From Nothophaeocryptopus gaeumannii (taxonomy: Eukaryota; Ascomycota; Dothideomycetes; Mycosphaerellales; Mycosphaerellaceae), in NCBI GenBank assembly GCA_031771865.1, contig JASISA010000022.1, forward strand, positions 1,426,001 through 1,490,000: a stretch of 64,000 bases of DNA, in the 5' to 3' direction. The number at the start of each line of letters is the position of its first letter. Within the stretch, counting starts at the first letter, position 1. The notes below the pieces were generated by a model. It had not been told where the DNA came from. It ran no database searches and saw only the letters and a list, made by a program, of their open reading frames with translations. This document shows, one piece after another, positions 41,422-53,770 of the stretch. Made by a program: the position numbers and the translations under genes.

Positions 41422-42381
41422 GGTGGTTACGGGTGCGGTGTTCGCCGAGTTGTTGGGATCAGGAGGTCAATGGATATCTCGGGTGCGGTCGTTGAGTGTT
41501 TGAGTGTTTTCGGAGAGGAAGTTGAAGTTTGTTGAAGGTGGTACTGCAATGGTGAAGGGTGTATGTCGGTGGTAGTGGTGAGACGGTGCTGCGATCGCAG
41601 TTAGGCTTCCCTTAATGCGCTCCGACCGAGCTTGGCGGCCAGCCTCAGCCTTCCGGATCGCACGTAATCAACAATTTTCCTCACCACCACGGCAACAGGC
41701 AATACGCTGAGCGGCTTGCTGCGGACGAATACACTAAGGCGTCGAGACTATTCACGGTTGTTCGGCGTCATACCACATGCAATGCGACTGCGAACAGCTG
41801 TTTGTTGCTCACGTGTATAGGATACGAGCGGTTGCAACTGCCGAGAGAATGCCAACAAAGAACATGCATGATGCAGGACCGCGTCTACAAGCGAACACAT
41901 GAACGTTTTGTAGCAACGGCCGTCCTATAACATCTACAACTCCCCTCCTCATAGAGCCATGATCTCAAGCTCATGCTTCCCGTCATGACCTGGCCTCGAG
42001 ACAAAACAAGTGCGGTCACCGAAGATAATTCATCTCCCGGCGAAGCGTGGAATTTAGTGTCGTATTTTGCTGGACGGACCGTGAAGCGGAGATGGCCAAC
42101 TTGGAGGAGATTGAAGGTATAATGTCTTAGACCTCGAACTATACGATCAGTGATGTGAGGAAGCGGTCTTTCTGCTATTGTTCGAAGAATTGGACAAGGC
42201 GAAAGAACGATATGAGCTTTCTGGGTGGGCAAAGTCATACCCAGTTGAAAGCCTGGAGCTAGGCATGCACAGCTGCAACACTTCAGGATGCAGCTCATTA
42301 CCTGTCGTCAGATCAATTGCTCGCTTTTCAACTCTTCAATTGTTGCTATCATCCCAGAGATCGCTCGGCCGACAGATCACC
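41422..42381. other. Intergenic region, SNC-type promoter and GS-like 3' end
   Basis: About 960 bases between two minus-strand genes. One 137-codon minus-strand ORF (41885-42298) shows no domain. Nothing else supported. Confidence 0.4.
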
Positions 42382-44015
42382 TTAAACGGTCTCAATGTAT
42401 CTTCTCACTTCCCTGCGACTAGTCAGCGGATACTCTACAAAGCATGTTCGATAGACTTACCAGTCAGTGACTGCCTCATCCCATAGTCTGATCTCATGCT
42501 CTCTCGTTCCAGCATAGTGGTCAACGAAGTCATCACCAAAGACCTCACGTGCTACGCTCCCTTTACGGGCAAAAGTAGCAGTCGCGTCCTTCAAGCTCTT
42601 TGCCAGACGCTGGCCCTTGTCATCGGCACCTCCAACGTCCTGACCCTTTCCAAGCGGTGGCACCGGGATTTCCATCTTCTTCTCTACGCCTCTCCACCCC
42701 AGAGCCAAAATAGCGGACAGTACCAAGTAAGCATTGGTGTCAGCACCTGGTACGCGGACCTCCAACCTAGTGCCTTTCGGCGGACAGGTTGGTGGAGCGA
42801 TCAATCGGATCGATGCTGCGCGGTGTTCGAGACCCCAGGAAACTGTGACTGGTGCCCAGAAGTTCTCAACAAGACGCTTGTAGCTATTGACTGTTGGTGC
42901 GACGAGGGGCATGATGTCGGGTAGTCCGTCCAGAACGCCTGCAAGGAATTGTCGGCCCATGTCTGAAACGAATCTGAGGTCCTCATAAGGTGGATTGGGG
43001 TCCTCCTTCTCTCGGTAAAAGAGATTCTTGCCAGTCTTCTCGTCCTTCAAGGAGACATGCATGTGTCCACTGTTGCCAGGTAGGCCTTCTCTCGGCTTGG
43101 CCATGAAGCATGGCGTAATACCGTATTTTGACGAGACGCTCTTGACGGTCAGCTTGAAAAGCGCTGCCTTGTCAGCCATCTCTTGTATGTCTCCATACTC
43201 CAACGCGGCTTCGTAGACACCTGGACCGCTCTCTGTATGCCACCCTTCGATGTCACACCTGAACTTGCTGCATGTCTTGAAGATGTCGTAGTACCAGTCT
43301 TGATTATGTGTAGGCCTTGTCAAGGAGTAACCAAACATCCCTTCCTCCAAGTGCGGTAGATCGTTCACGGGGTTTCGCTGAAGGAACGTCGCCGTTGCGC
43401 TCGAATTGCGCTCGTCGGAACTGTGATTCGCATTCGCAGGTGCTCGGAAAGTAAAGAACTCATACTCCGCTGTAGGGAGGCATAATTGTCAGTACTTCGT
43501 CCTCCACATAGGCAGCCACGGAGTTGATTCGCAGTGCACACGACTGATTCTCTCAAGTAGAAAAGGGAGTGTATCGACTTACCTCCAGCAAGCGCGCCAT
43601 ATCCCTTCTTCTCAATCTTCTCGACTACAGTCTCCAGCAAGCTTCTAGGGCAAGCACTAAGCTTACCGCCTTCAGGCTCGCGGAAGCTGCACAAGAAGAA
43701 GGGCACGTTGTTCTCCCAAGGTATTCTTCTGAAGCTGCTCAAATCGACATCTGCCGTAATATCCCTGTAGCCGTTCTCCGCATTGCTAATCTTCAGCTCC
43801 TTGAAGTATGTCTGATCGTGCATATCCCAGCCAAAGATCACGGAGCAAAAGCCAAAGCCCGATTTCGCGATGGAGAAGAATTTCTTCTTCGACATCAACT
43901 TTCCGCGAAGCTGGCCGTCGACATCACAGCCAGCGACTTTGATGCTGTCATCGTCCTTGAGCAGCTCTTTCAGGTCATCGTAGGTCAGGTCGGAGGGGTC
44001 TTCGGTGATGGGCAT
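42382..44015 (-). CDS. Glutamine synthetase-like enzyme
   Basis: Exons 43583-44015, 42461-43469 and 42382-42412 (introns 113 and 48 nt) give 490 aa. The N-terminal beta-grasp part shows AGCDVDGQLRGKLMSKKKF; the catalytic part shows VNDLPHLEEGMFGYS, GPGVYEAALEYGD, MAKPREGLPGNSGHMHVSL (ATP/glutamate region), and WGLEHRAASIRLIAPP, where classic GS has ENR. The final exon adds EVRRYIETV. It is longer than fungal housekeeping GS and closer to the FluG/gamma-glutamyl-polyamine branch of the GS family, so the amine substrate is unlikely to be just ammonia. That assignment is inference. Confidence 0.85.
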
Positions 44016-44957
44016 GTTGGCGGTGGCGGTGCTCGTGTGACAATATTGTGGGTGAGGAGATGGTGGATGTTGTAGTTGAGTACAACAAAGACACGCGTGT
44101 TGAAGGGGTTCGGACAGAGACGCTTCAGATAATACTGTGAATACTTCGGGTTGCCGCCTTATCTACCGCCTCCACCATCAATCGCGCCCCGCCGTCACAG
44201 CTCAGGGACAGTTCTGGTTGCGCGCCTTGCTTGGAGCTCAGAGCTTTGCAGATCGCTTTAGCTTTCGTGGCTGCAGACAAACCGTGATCCCCTCTGCCAT
44301 CTGGAGACGCGAACACACTGCACTTCGCCTTCATCATCGCCAGCGGCTGGGACTGCTTCGGGTCTCAAAGGGATGTAGGTTCAGGCCGATCATGGAGGGG
44401 ACCGGGCCATCGTCGTCCTGGTCCAGGACCCGATGTCGTTCCGCACGTACCGGAACTACAGTACAAGAAGCGGATCCTCATCAACGGCACCATACCATAC
44501 CAGCCTCCGCAACCCGCGGGATAGCGAATGATGATTTGACGACTTCGAAGCCGAAGTGGTCTTCGTAACCGCCGTCGATATGTCCATGGCCTTTGCCTTG
44601 CTCGTGATGGCAAGTCTAACCTGGTTGAAAGTACGATTCTGATTTCGTCACGTAATACAGACTGAAGGCTCTCCAGAGACAGGGTCCAACCAGCGGGCCG
44701 GGGAGCAATCTCAGTTATCAAAGCGGTCAACAACCTGAAACCGACATCATCGTTGACTCAAAGAGCAGGAGACAACATCTTCATCACTTCAACAGTTGAT
44801 CAGCTAGCCTTTCACAGTTCCACCAACCGAACACACGCTGTACAACACCCGGTAGTTGCACTTGACGATTGTGAGAAACGCCTCCAGCAAAGGGATACTT
44901 TTACTGCTTTGGGAAGCCGCGACTGGAATTTGAAGCAAGGCAACCAACTTCAACAGA
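44016..44957. other. Divergent promoter region, GS-like and SDR genes
   Basis: About 940 bases. ORFs of 120-143 codons on both strands overlap one another and show no domain. No ATG occurs in the ~200 bases before 44958, which supports that ATG as the SDR start. Confidence 0.4.
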
Positions 44958-46073
44958 ATGTGTGTCAAGACGTATGCTGGACGTGATAGTAGACGATATT
45001 GATTCGAGACAACAGGGCTGCGGCTGGAAGTGGACGTCTGGCTGGCAAAAATGCCATCATCACCGGAGCTGCTGGGTAGGTTCCACAATCACATGCCAAA
45101 AACGCCTCAACTCGTCAGAGCAGTTGGCAAATCGAGGAGCATCCTGCCTTCGAAGCCATAATACTTTTTCCCCAGCATCTTGTCGAGACTGACAAACAGA
45201 AAATGCATGACAGACCAATTGCTAACACCTTCACAGTGGCATCGGCCTTGAGACCACCATTCTCTTCCTCCGCGAAGGTGCAAATGTCATGATGACCGAT
45301 ATCTCCGAGCCAGCATTGGAGAAGGCGATCGCAATTGCGAAGGAGAAGACTCCGAATGCTACCGGCAAAGTGGAGACCTCGAAGGTCGATGTCTCCAAGG
45401 AGGCCGACATTGAAGCTGTTGTCGCAAAGCTCGACCCATGGGGTGGCGTCGATGTGATGTTCAACAACGCCGGTATCATGCATGCTGATGATGCGGGTGA
45501 GTCGTAGAATCCAAACTCAAGTATAGCAGGATACTGACGAGCATGCAAGATGCCGTTGACACTCCTGAGAAGATCTGGGATCTGACTCAGAACATCAACG
45601 TCAAGGGTGTGTGGTTTGGCAGCAAGCACGCTGTTCTCTCCCTCCGAAAGCACAACAAGACGAAGGGCAGCATCATCAACACTGCGTCAGTCGTCGCACT
45701 TGTCGGGGCTGCCACACCACAGCTTGCCTACACCGCGTCTAAGGGCGCTGTTGCGGCCATGACCCGCGAGCTGGCCATCGTACACGCTCGTGAGGGTTTC
45801 CGCTTCAACTCGCTCTGCCCAGCACCTCTCAACACACCACTTCTTCAGGATTGGCTGGGTGACGACAAGGCCAAGCGCCTTCGCCGCGAGATCCACTTCC
45901 CTACTGGACGCTTCGGAGAGGCCATTGAGCAGGCTCAGGCAGTGCTTTTCCTAGCTAGCGATGAAGCCAGCTTCGTCAATGGACACGATATGGTCGTTGA
46001 TGGGGGTATGACCAAGGCATATGTTACGCCTGAGGGTCCAGCACTTGCGGCGCCACAGAACAACGCCAGGTAA
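44958..46073 (+). CDS. Short-chain dehydrogenase/reductase
   Basis: Exons 44958-44971, 45016-45075, 45237-45496 and 45550-46073 give 285 aa. The first exon is 14 nt (MCVK plus two bases) and the first intron only 44 nt; the second is 161 nt. The joins restore GRLAGKNAIITGAAGGIGLE, the cofactor loop. NNAGIMHADDA, a Ser in NTASVVAL and YTASKGAVAAM complete the catalytic set, and NGHDMVVDGGMTKAYV ends the fold. A classical NAD(P)-dependent SDR; the substrate is unknown. It is not a close copy of the 31-kb SDR, which has a different leader and YNASK motif. Confidence 0.85.
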
Positions 46074-46316
46074 AGACGCTGCAATCAGCAGACGGATATG
46101 AGACACGAGGTGAATATTTGCTATTAGCATTGCTCTTGTGAAGGGGCTGTTTCAGTCATCAATAGATTGCGATTGCTGATGCAGCAATTATAGAATTACT
46201 GCCACATGCGAAATGGTGAATATCAGGTGATCTCCATGAACATTCACTCACAAAATTTTCACAAGCTTGGCCCCACTTGCTTTTTCCGACGTCTGGCTCG
46301 CGGCCAGCCTACAAAC

Positions 46317-47174
46317 ATGAGAACACAACGTAGATTGACTACTATTGCAGCCAGTATCGCTACTCATGCAGCAGATCGCCAACACTCTCCATCCTCGAAC
46401 ACTCTACCAAGCCCCCCGACGTCAATTCAACCTCGAGAGATTATTCCATCTCCTCGAGTCGCGATGATCGCCATCCCAATCGATCGTCCTCGACTTCGAG
46501 AAGCCTTTGAAGGCAAGGCCTGCTGTGATGGCGCACACATCATGAGTCCTGCTGACCGAGCCTCGTGCAATTATGAGAAACTCCTTCTCTTGAACGAAGA
46601 CGGGTTATCATATGCGATCGTCCACATGCCAACGGAGGACAAGAGCGGCTTCATCCTGCACGCCGCCGACGAGACCTCCGAGGAGATCCTCGAGAACCTG
46701 AAGAAGTGGAAGGATCCACTGCCGCCAACGGGTAGTCTAGCTAAGCAGAAGATGGTGGAGACGGATATCGTAAGTTGACCACACTCTATCGATCGATGAC
46801 ACAACACCGACAGTTTGGCCCAACAGACCAGTCTCGCAAGCACCCTCTCCCTCCCTGGCGCCCAGAGCAAGATCACATCATCCAAGACATCCGGCCACGA
46901 TGAGAAGAAGCCCAGCTTTTCTCTAGGGAGCGTCACTCCCGCTGATATCTCTCCACCTGGCGGCAAACGCACCTTCACCAAAACGAGGATCGATTCAGAG
47001 GATTGGGAGCTTGTGGAAGGCGAGCGATGGGAGGATCTCGATAAATGCGAGATCGACGAGGAATACTGGGAACAGGGCGGATACTTTGAGGGACCGCCGC
47101 ATGAGAAGGTCATGCAGGACGGGACCGCAGGCGTTGTGAGGGAGAGAGAGAGGGCGAGGAAGAAGGGATGGTAA
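46317..47174 (+). CDS. Hypothetical protein with acidic C-terminus
   Basis: Exons 46317-46769 and 46827-47174 (57-nt intron, using the second of two close AGs) give 266 aa. The N-terminal ~50 residues are Ser/Pro-rich and may not be translated; ATGs at 46206 and 46464 are alternatives. The middle has a compact part (YEKLLLLNEDGLSYAIVHMP, then ILENLKKWKDPLPPTG), and the C-terminal part is acidic and aromatic (DSEDWELVEGERWEDLD, EEYWEQGGYFEGPPHEK). No known domain, signal or membrane span. Intact frame and clean splice sites argue for a real gene. Confidence 0.55.
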
Positions 47175-47330
47175 ACTTGGGGCGGCGTACGGCGTTATGA
47201 GCAGCAATGGGACACGGTCTTACTTCGACAGCAGGCAGACCATGCATTTGATACCCAACTCGCCTTTTCTGAAAACAACGCATGCATTTTGAGAAATTGC
47301 TATCCAAGTCTGCTTCTCCTCTTAGCCCTT

Positions 47331-48441
47331 TCAATCCGATAGCAGGACATTCTCCCTCACACTACTCCTGACATTCACAAACGTATACTCCGCATATCTC
47401 GGCATCCCATCATCCAAATGCAACGTAACCTGCAACAGATTGGGTTCCGTCCACACAGGTCTCATCCCCCCAGCCTCCAACCGTTCCCACCATCTCATGA
47501 AATTCGCCAATCCATCAATATGGCTTTCCAAATGAATCTCGACCTACGCAAACGTAAAAAGTCAGCAATGCTTCCTTAACATCTTTCAATCTCTTTCCGC
47601 ATCTTCCTTTACCTGAAATTGCCCTACCGGCAACGCCTTCCCCTGCACCTCCCAAAACTTCATCAAACTGTCCAATGCCTCAAACTCAAACCCTTCAATG
47701 TCCATTTTGAGAATGTCGACGTACGTGTGATTGTTCTTCTCCATCAGGTCTCGAATATTGTAGAATGGCGGATTTGCTGTCAAATCACTCGTCCCACTTA
47801 TCCCGGCCTTCAAGAAGTGCGCCCGCGAAGTCATTTCTTTGGGCAGGTTGCGGAGTTGATGACCGAATGCATCGACCGAAAAATCAAACCCAAACACCTC
47901 ACACTTCGTCCTCTTCAATATGTCCTCTTCGAAACTACTCTCATCCTGAATCCCAAAACTATACACCACACAAGCCCTCTTCGACGAAGTCGCCTCGTAG
48001 CGAGACATACCACAAGTCCATTTCCCTCCATCGCCCAGCCTCCCCACCCGTTCCATCTCATGTGGACAGGGAAATGTTGCTGGGAAGAAATCCCAGACTG
48101 TGAAAGGATTCTCAAAATACCTCGGCACATCCGTAGCAGGAAACATATTCTTCTCCGGATCCTTAAGCCGCAAACGAATCATGTCGTTTCTCTACGCTTT
48201 CTAGCCAGAGTTTCTCGGCGTGTTGGAGGCGTCTTTGGATGGATTTGCCGGAACCGGAGACGGATGCGCGGAGGGCTTCGATGCTGGAGGAGAAGTAGCC
48301 TGCACCACTGCTTGAGGTACTGCTGCCGGTGGAAGATTCTGAATTTGAGAGGCCGTTGGATTGGTGGAAGAGGGCGCCGATGAAGAGGATGATGCCTACT
48401 GCGGCGAGGAGGAGGGGGAGGCGGGTTGTTTGGATGGCCAT
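47331..48441 (-). CDS. Type II membrane methyltransferase-like protein
   Basis: Exons 48196-48441, 47613-48152 and 47331-47543 give 332 aa. Residues ~8-25 are a signal anchor (LPLLLAAVGIILFIGALF), followed by a Ser-rich stem, so the catalytic part should face the Golgi/ER lumen. The methyltransferase-like domain has FPCPHEMERVGRLGDGGKWT, VVYSFGIQDESSFEED, and TYVDILKMDIEGFEFEALDS, typical of fungal FkbM/methyltransferase-24-like proteins. The first intron (48153-48195) would be just 43 nt with donor GTAGAG; without it the two frames meet with a one-base shift near 48180, so an indel is the alternative. The second intron is 69 nt. The substrate is unknown. Confidence 0.75.
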
Positions 48442-48754
48442 CCTGGCTGCGTGAGAGTGGTCTTGGGTACTGCTGGCGTGGGTGCAGCCACCAGTGCATG
48501 GAGTCACGATCAATTGAAGAGTCGAAGAAAGCTTCCGTTTTCTCGTAGATCGCGCTATGAGCACGTGCCGAATTGCTGGAATGGCTTGGCCTCCAGTCTA
48601 GAATGCTTAGGCAAGGGAGATCGCGTTGTCGGAGCGGGAATGGACGTTCGGACCGCGACACCGTGATCGATCATCACAAATTCTTCTTTGTAAGGAAGAG
48701 ATCTCGTCAGAGAGTACGTCTTGTGTCCATTGGAGAACTTGGTCATTCATCAGC
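48442..48754. promoter_or_regulatory. Divergent promoter, methyltransferase and MFSD5-like genes
   Basis: About 310 bases between divergent starts. An E-box-like GCACGTG occurs near 48560. No gene. Confidence 0.4.
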
Positions 48755-50061
48755 ATGGAGATCTACGGAGTCTACTTCGCCGCCCTGGCGCTCTTCAACG
48801 CAGCTATAGCCTGGCATCGCAATCAGCAGGGCAAAAGTAAAGACCAGAAGGAAGAGGAGACGTTGGCGCTGCCACAGGATGAATCGCTGCAAGAAGAAGC
48901 GAAGAGATTCAAATGGACCTACTTCGCGATCTATACCTTGGTGATGGGGGCAGATTGGCTGCAGGTATCGATACCACCGTTCGTGCATCCAAATCATGTT
49001 GGCTAACATCCAGATAGGGACCTTACATGTACGCCTTGTACAAAGATGAGAAAGAGCTGAGCGAGTTCACGGTTGCAGCCCTGTTCACGACTGGCTTCAT
49101 CTCCGCAGGTGTGACGGCGTCGTTTGTGGGCTCTTTGGCAGATCAGCACGGCCGCAGGCAAGCTTGTCTGATGTTCTGCTTGGCGTATTCTGCATCCTGC
49201 TTGTCCGTGATCAGCAACGACGTCCTCGTGTTATTCGTCGGCAGAGCACTGGGAGGTATGAGCACGACGCTTTTGTACTCCGTCTTCGAGACATGGATGA
49301 TTGCTGAATATCATTCGAGAGGCCTCAGCGATTGCATCAGGCTGCAGGACATGTTTTCGTCCAGTGTGACCTTGAGCGGCATCGTTGCGATCGTAGCCGG
49401 TATCGTTGGCGAGACAGTCGTGGGGTGGGCAGAGACCAAGATGGCGCCATTTCTGCTTGCAACAGTGTGCCTAGGATTGGCATTTGGTGGCATCTGGAAG
49501 TTTTGGGCAAGTCCTCCTCATCCGTGCTACTCGAATACCAGCTGACATGGTGCAGGGAGAGAACTATGGTGATGAAACAGCGGATGAGCTCATCTTCAGT
49601 TGCTTCATGTGCGCCATGATGATGGGTTCGATGCTTTTCTCCGCAGTTGAGCTGAGGAGCGAAAGAGACACGGGCCGTCTTCTGCTCGTTATTCTGGCCA
49701 TGGCAGCGAGTTGTCTGTTGGTACCAGTGATGGCCTCGACCGAAGGACTCACGTTTTGGAGCTTCGTCATCTTCGAGATGTGCGTCGGTCTCTACTTTCC
49801 GACCATGAGCAAGTTGAAAACCGAGCTGGTGGACGACGCCGTCAGAGGCAAGATTTACGGCATGATGCGCATGCCACTGAACGTCTTCGTCGTGCTGGCA
49901 CTAGGCGTTACCCAGGGAGGTAAGCGAAATGGTATTTTTGGGAGCAGGCATCTGCTAATGATTGTTCAGGGGATGCGCATCGTGGTATCATCTTCACGGC
50001 GACTGGCGCTTTGCTCCTCAGTGCGTTCTTGGTCGTACAGAAGTGCTTGCTAGCAGCGTAG
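48755..50061 (+). CDS. MFS protein of the MFSD5/DUF791 type
   Basis: Exons 48755-48964, 49018-49506, 49556-49919 and 49970-50061 give 384 aa; introns 49-53 nt. Several hydrophobic spans, starting MEIYGVYFAALALFNAAIAW. Family marks: FAIYTLVMGADWLQ-GPYMYA across the first splice, GSLADQHGRRQACLMFC, FETWMIAEYHSRGL, and YFPTMSKLKTELVDD. Homologues include animal MFSD5 and the algal molybdate transporter MOT2, so anion transport is possible but unproven. Intron 2 begins with GC (TGG|GCAAGT...GTGCAG); no GT donor keeps the frame. Confidence 0.85.
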
Positions 50062-51188
50062 ACTGCCTCGGTAGACTTCTTGAATGAACATGTCGCATGA
50101 CATGCATTACTATTATTAATATTGAGCCTCAGGGGTAGCCTTGCTGACGTCCAAGGTTCGGAACATGATTCGTGACGACTCTCATCTCGCTGCCCCAAGA
50201 CGGAGATGGAGATGACAGCTGTTGGACACTGCACGTTGCTGGGGAAAGTGAAGACGTGGCCATCCGACTTCCGAAGCCAGGCACGTTCCTTGCATCAATT
50301 GCGAGGCATTCTTGATAACAAGCATGACAAGCATCGAGTCAAACACAACCTGGCGTTGCTGCGTGCGAGACCTTGGTGCTGGCGGCGACGAATGGACTAA
50401 CTACCTCCGTAACTTAGCAAAAGTAAAGTCAAGTCGCGTCTGCAAACATCGGTGCTATGTAGACGTTACGTCATTCGCTTCCTGCCGTCATCTTCAACTC
50501 GATCGAAGTAGGAGTCGGCTTGATAGACTCACGGCTGTTGTCGCGATAACATACCATAACAGTTATAATCACTTTGTGGGGTATATTGCAAGCATTCAAT
50601 CGAATCATCATCAATGCGGTGGCTGGGAGTTTGGTCAATTCTCTCCAGTGTCAGTGTCAGCGTCAGAGAATTCCGAGTCCCGGACTTCTCCCTCGAGTCT
50701 TGGCGAGATTTGATTGGCGCTGCTGTCATCTGTTGATTCCTCGTCGCCTCTTCCCTTCGCGTCCCCATCCAATCCACGCCCAGCTCTGCTTGCTGCCACC
50801 ACGACTCTTTGCGCACATCACCACCACCAAAACTACAACACTCGTCACGCGCAATCCCGCAAACAGCAGCGTGTTCCGATATCAAACGCGCAGAAATGCT
50901 CTCTGCGCCCGCTGCCTCTCCATCTCCCGACGCGCGCATTTAGACCGACGGACAGAGAGACCCGCTCCTCGACCTTGTGCAACCACCGAAACGCACTCTC
51001 GCTGGCACAGCACCGATATCCAATATTGCCTACGTCCGAACAATCTGTATCCATTCAGCCATAGTCCCCTGGTCAGGCCTCTGCGAGTCCCTAGTGCCTC
51101 CTATACATACCCGACTCCTGCGACAACCGGACTCGGCAAGGGATTTGCACCGCCTTCTCTTATTGACATCTGATCCGCACCTGCCAAA
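50062..51188. promoter_or_regulatory. Promoter and long leader of the forkhead gene
   Basis: About 1.1 kb. From ~50650 to the ATG at 51189 the plus strand is rich in C and short of stops, giving ORFs of 116 and 199 codons in other frames with no domain. Pyrimidine-rich leaders of this kind are usual for fungal regulatory genes; upstream ORFs could matter for translation. Confidence 0.4.
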
Positions 51189-53770
51189 ATGCCTCCTTCA
51201 GGCCGAAAGGGTAAGACCCGGGTCCGCCGAGCGCCTGCCGCCACCGAAACACATGAGCCGTCCGATGTCGAGACTGCCGAAGCACTCGCGACACCGTCGC
51301 GTGGCTCCAAGAAACGTGCGCGTGGCAGTGAAGCCGCCGCACCAGCATCTCGCAACACGAGACGAAAGATCAAAGACACTCGAGGTCCCGAGCGCGAGGA
51401 TACCGAAGGCACTGAACCTCACGAACCAAGCGATAATGAAACCGAGCCTTCCACACCCACTGAGCAGGAGATCATTCAAAGCCTCAAGGTCGCCGACAAG
51501 CACGTCAATGCGACTGAGGACTTCGCAAATGAGCTGCTTGAGGGACAAGAGAGCGTGCCGGGTTACGGCAAGATTGCAGGTCGCGACTGGGTCTTCATCA
51601 TCAGGAAGGTTGAAGTCAACATTGGTCGCCCGGAATCGCATGAGCGCCTTGTTGTCAGCGAGGATGGACACCAAGGCACGCCTACCGCCAAGACAATCGT
51701 CGACATCGATCTCGGTCCGGATCGTCAGGTTTCGCGGCTCCACGCCATCATCATGTACGACTCGGACGAGCAGCGTTGGTTCATAGTAGTGAATGGACGC
51801 AATGGTCTCCGAGTTGACAATAACCTACTCAAGCGAGGAACAAAGTCTTTTCTTCGCAACGGCAGCGTCATTGAGATTGCCAATACTCAGATGGCCTTCA
51901 TCACCACTCCATTGGATGAGAATGATGGACCTTTATGGGATGCTACCATCCTCAAGCAGGCGCAGACTTCTTCCGAAGACGGTCATGACGGCGAGGACGA
52001 TCCCCGGAATGCCGGCAATCGCAACCACGCCCAACCACCTGGACGTAGTCATTTGCAAGACCAAGGCATGTACCAGTCAGACTACCAGCAACAGCAGCAG
52101 CAGCAGCAGCACGCGCCGCAACACAGAACTCATCCCCATTCGCAACGAGCCATGCAGGCTACGCCTGGAACGCCAATGCGTGCGCTCCAGTCTTTCCCCA
52201 AGTCATCTCCAGCTGCCAATTACGCTCGCGGTGTTATGATGGAGTCTACCGAAACTATTGACTACTCTGCGGATAGCGCAAAGGATTTGAAGCCGCCACA
52301 TTCGTACGCTCAACTGATTGGCATGGCAATTCTTAGTACTCAAGAGCAACAAATGACATTGAACAACATCTACAAATGGATCATGGCTAACTACGCATTC
52401 TATCGATTCAACACTGGCGGCTGGCAGAACAGCATCCGCCACAATCTGAGTCTGAACAAGGCCTTCACCAAGATTGCACGCCGTACAGACGAGCCAGGCA
52501 AAGGAATGAAGTGGATGATTGAGCCTTCAGAGTTTGACAACTTTGTGGCGCAGGGTATGAAGGGATGTAGGCGGCCGAACCCAATTCCAGGCACTCAGAG
52601 CACCTTGGGTTCGCCGAACAGTCCTATGGATCGCATCAGAAGTGGGATGAAGAGGGACGACGATATTACTCCGCCACTCAACCAGTATCAGCCCGCGTAT
52701 CCAACTGCCATGGAAGCTTATACACCTGATCGTGGTCCTCGTCAACGTAATGAAAATCTAGACAGCAGCGTTGGCCTCGGTATCGATGGCAATGGCATGG
52801 TCGATTATGACTACCCGACTCGCTCGACGCCTCGCAATGGCTTGAACGCCCTGGCGAACGCTGCAGGTTCTCCACCGGCGCTGTACGTGAACGATGAGGG
52901 TCGGGTTGGTCCCTTGGACACACCTTTCCCTCTCCGCCCAAATCAGCGTCTCGCCCCTCCTAGCACTCTTCGCCGACCTAGCGACTTCATTCAATTCAGC
53001 AGCCCCGCCCCCTTCTGGAAGATGGACGGACTGGTTGGCAGCACGCCCTTCAAGCCTTTCGATCTGAGTCCTCTCAAGACCCCCTTCCCTGCCTTGAAAA
53101 AGGCTGAACATGAGGAGAAGAAGGAGGAGGAGGAAGAGGATGACAGCTCGCCAGTTGAGAAGTCAAACGAAGGTGAGGCCTCGAAGGAGGATGAGCCGAA
53201 GCCGAAGGGCAGCCCCGTCATCGGGTCGAGCAGCCCGCCTGGGCCAAGGACTGGAAGCCACGCGCTTGAGGGCAGTCCGACCTTGAGTCGACCAGCGACC
53301 GCGGTGGCAAAGACATTGAGCCAGCTTGGAAATGTGGGCAAAGAGCAACAACCCGCTCCCGACGAGGGTCAGGACAAGACTCCTCCAGGTGCCACTGGAC
53401 AGGCAGCTGTAGTGCAGCAGCACACGCCGCCGATGACTGTCAGCCAGACATCGCAGCCAGCTTCTCGACCGCACGAGCTGCCCAAGGCTGCTGTTTCCCA
53501 CAGCTTCGAATCAGCACGCCCAGCTGCCAATGGCAGCTTCAGTCAGCAATACGCAAATGGCTCGCGTAGCAATGCGTATCAGCAGAACAACAACGAGGAT
53601 GAAGAGGAGGGAATTGATCTTGCCAAGTAGGTCTTGCCTTGAAATGAAATAGATGAGATGAATGCTGACCATTTCGCAGGGGCTTCCTCCCAATTGGCGC
53701 TTTCCACGTCAACAACCACATGGCCAGACACTCCGGCATGGCTGCTGGCACTCCGTCTTTTGGGCGTTAG
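51189..53770 (+). CDS. Forkhead transcription factor with FHA domain (Fkh1/2 type)
   Basis: Exons 51189-53626 and 53680-53770 (53-nt intron, GTAGGT..GCTGAC..CGCAG) give 842 aa; the splice adds a conserved-looking tail ending GMAAGTPSFGR. Residues ~120-240 form an FHA domain (KVEVNIGRPESHE, DRQVSRLHAIIMYD, NGRNGLRVDN). The forkhead DNA-binding domain is at ~365-460 (KPPHSYAQLIGMAILST, GGWQNSIRHNLSLNKAF). Only the Fkh1/2 class of fungi carries both domains. Family role: cell-cycle (CLB2-cluster type) transcription and origin timing, with FHA binding phosphothreonine partners. A polyglutamine run sits between the domains; the C-terminal third is Ser/Pro/Glu-rich. The N-terminal 100 residues are basic and probably nuclear-targeting. 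Confidence 0.93.
52086..52112 (+). repeat. CAG trinucleotide tract, polyQ in the forkhead protein
   Basis: Eight Gln codons in a row (CAG with one CAA), residues ~300-307, between the FHA and forkhead domains. Confidence 0.85.

Noticed and set aside
41885..42298. 137-codon minus-strand ORF after the GS-like gene
   Set aside because: Composition and length are compatible with chance; no motif.
47619..48383. 254-codon plus-strand ORF
   Set aside because: Antisense to the methyltransferase; Arg/His/Pro-rich composition typical of a shadow frame.
50574..51173. 199-codon ORF before the forkhead start
   Set aside because: Fits a stop-poor C-rich leader; no domain, and the forkhead ATG is clear.
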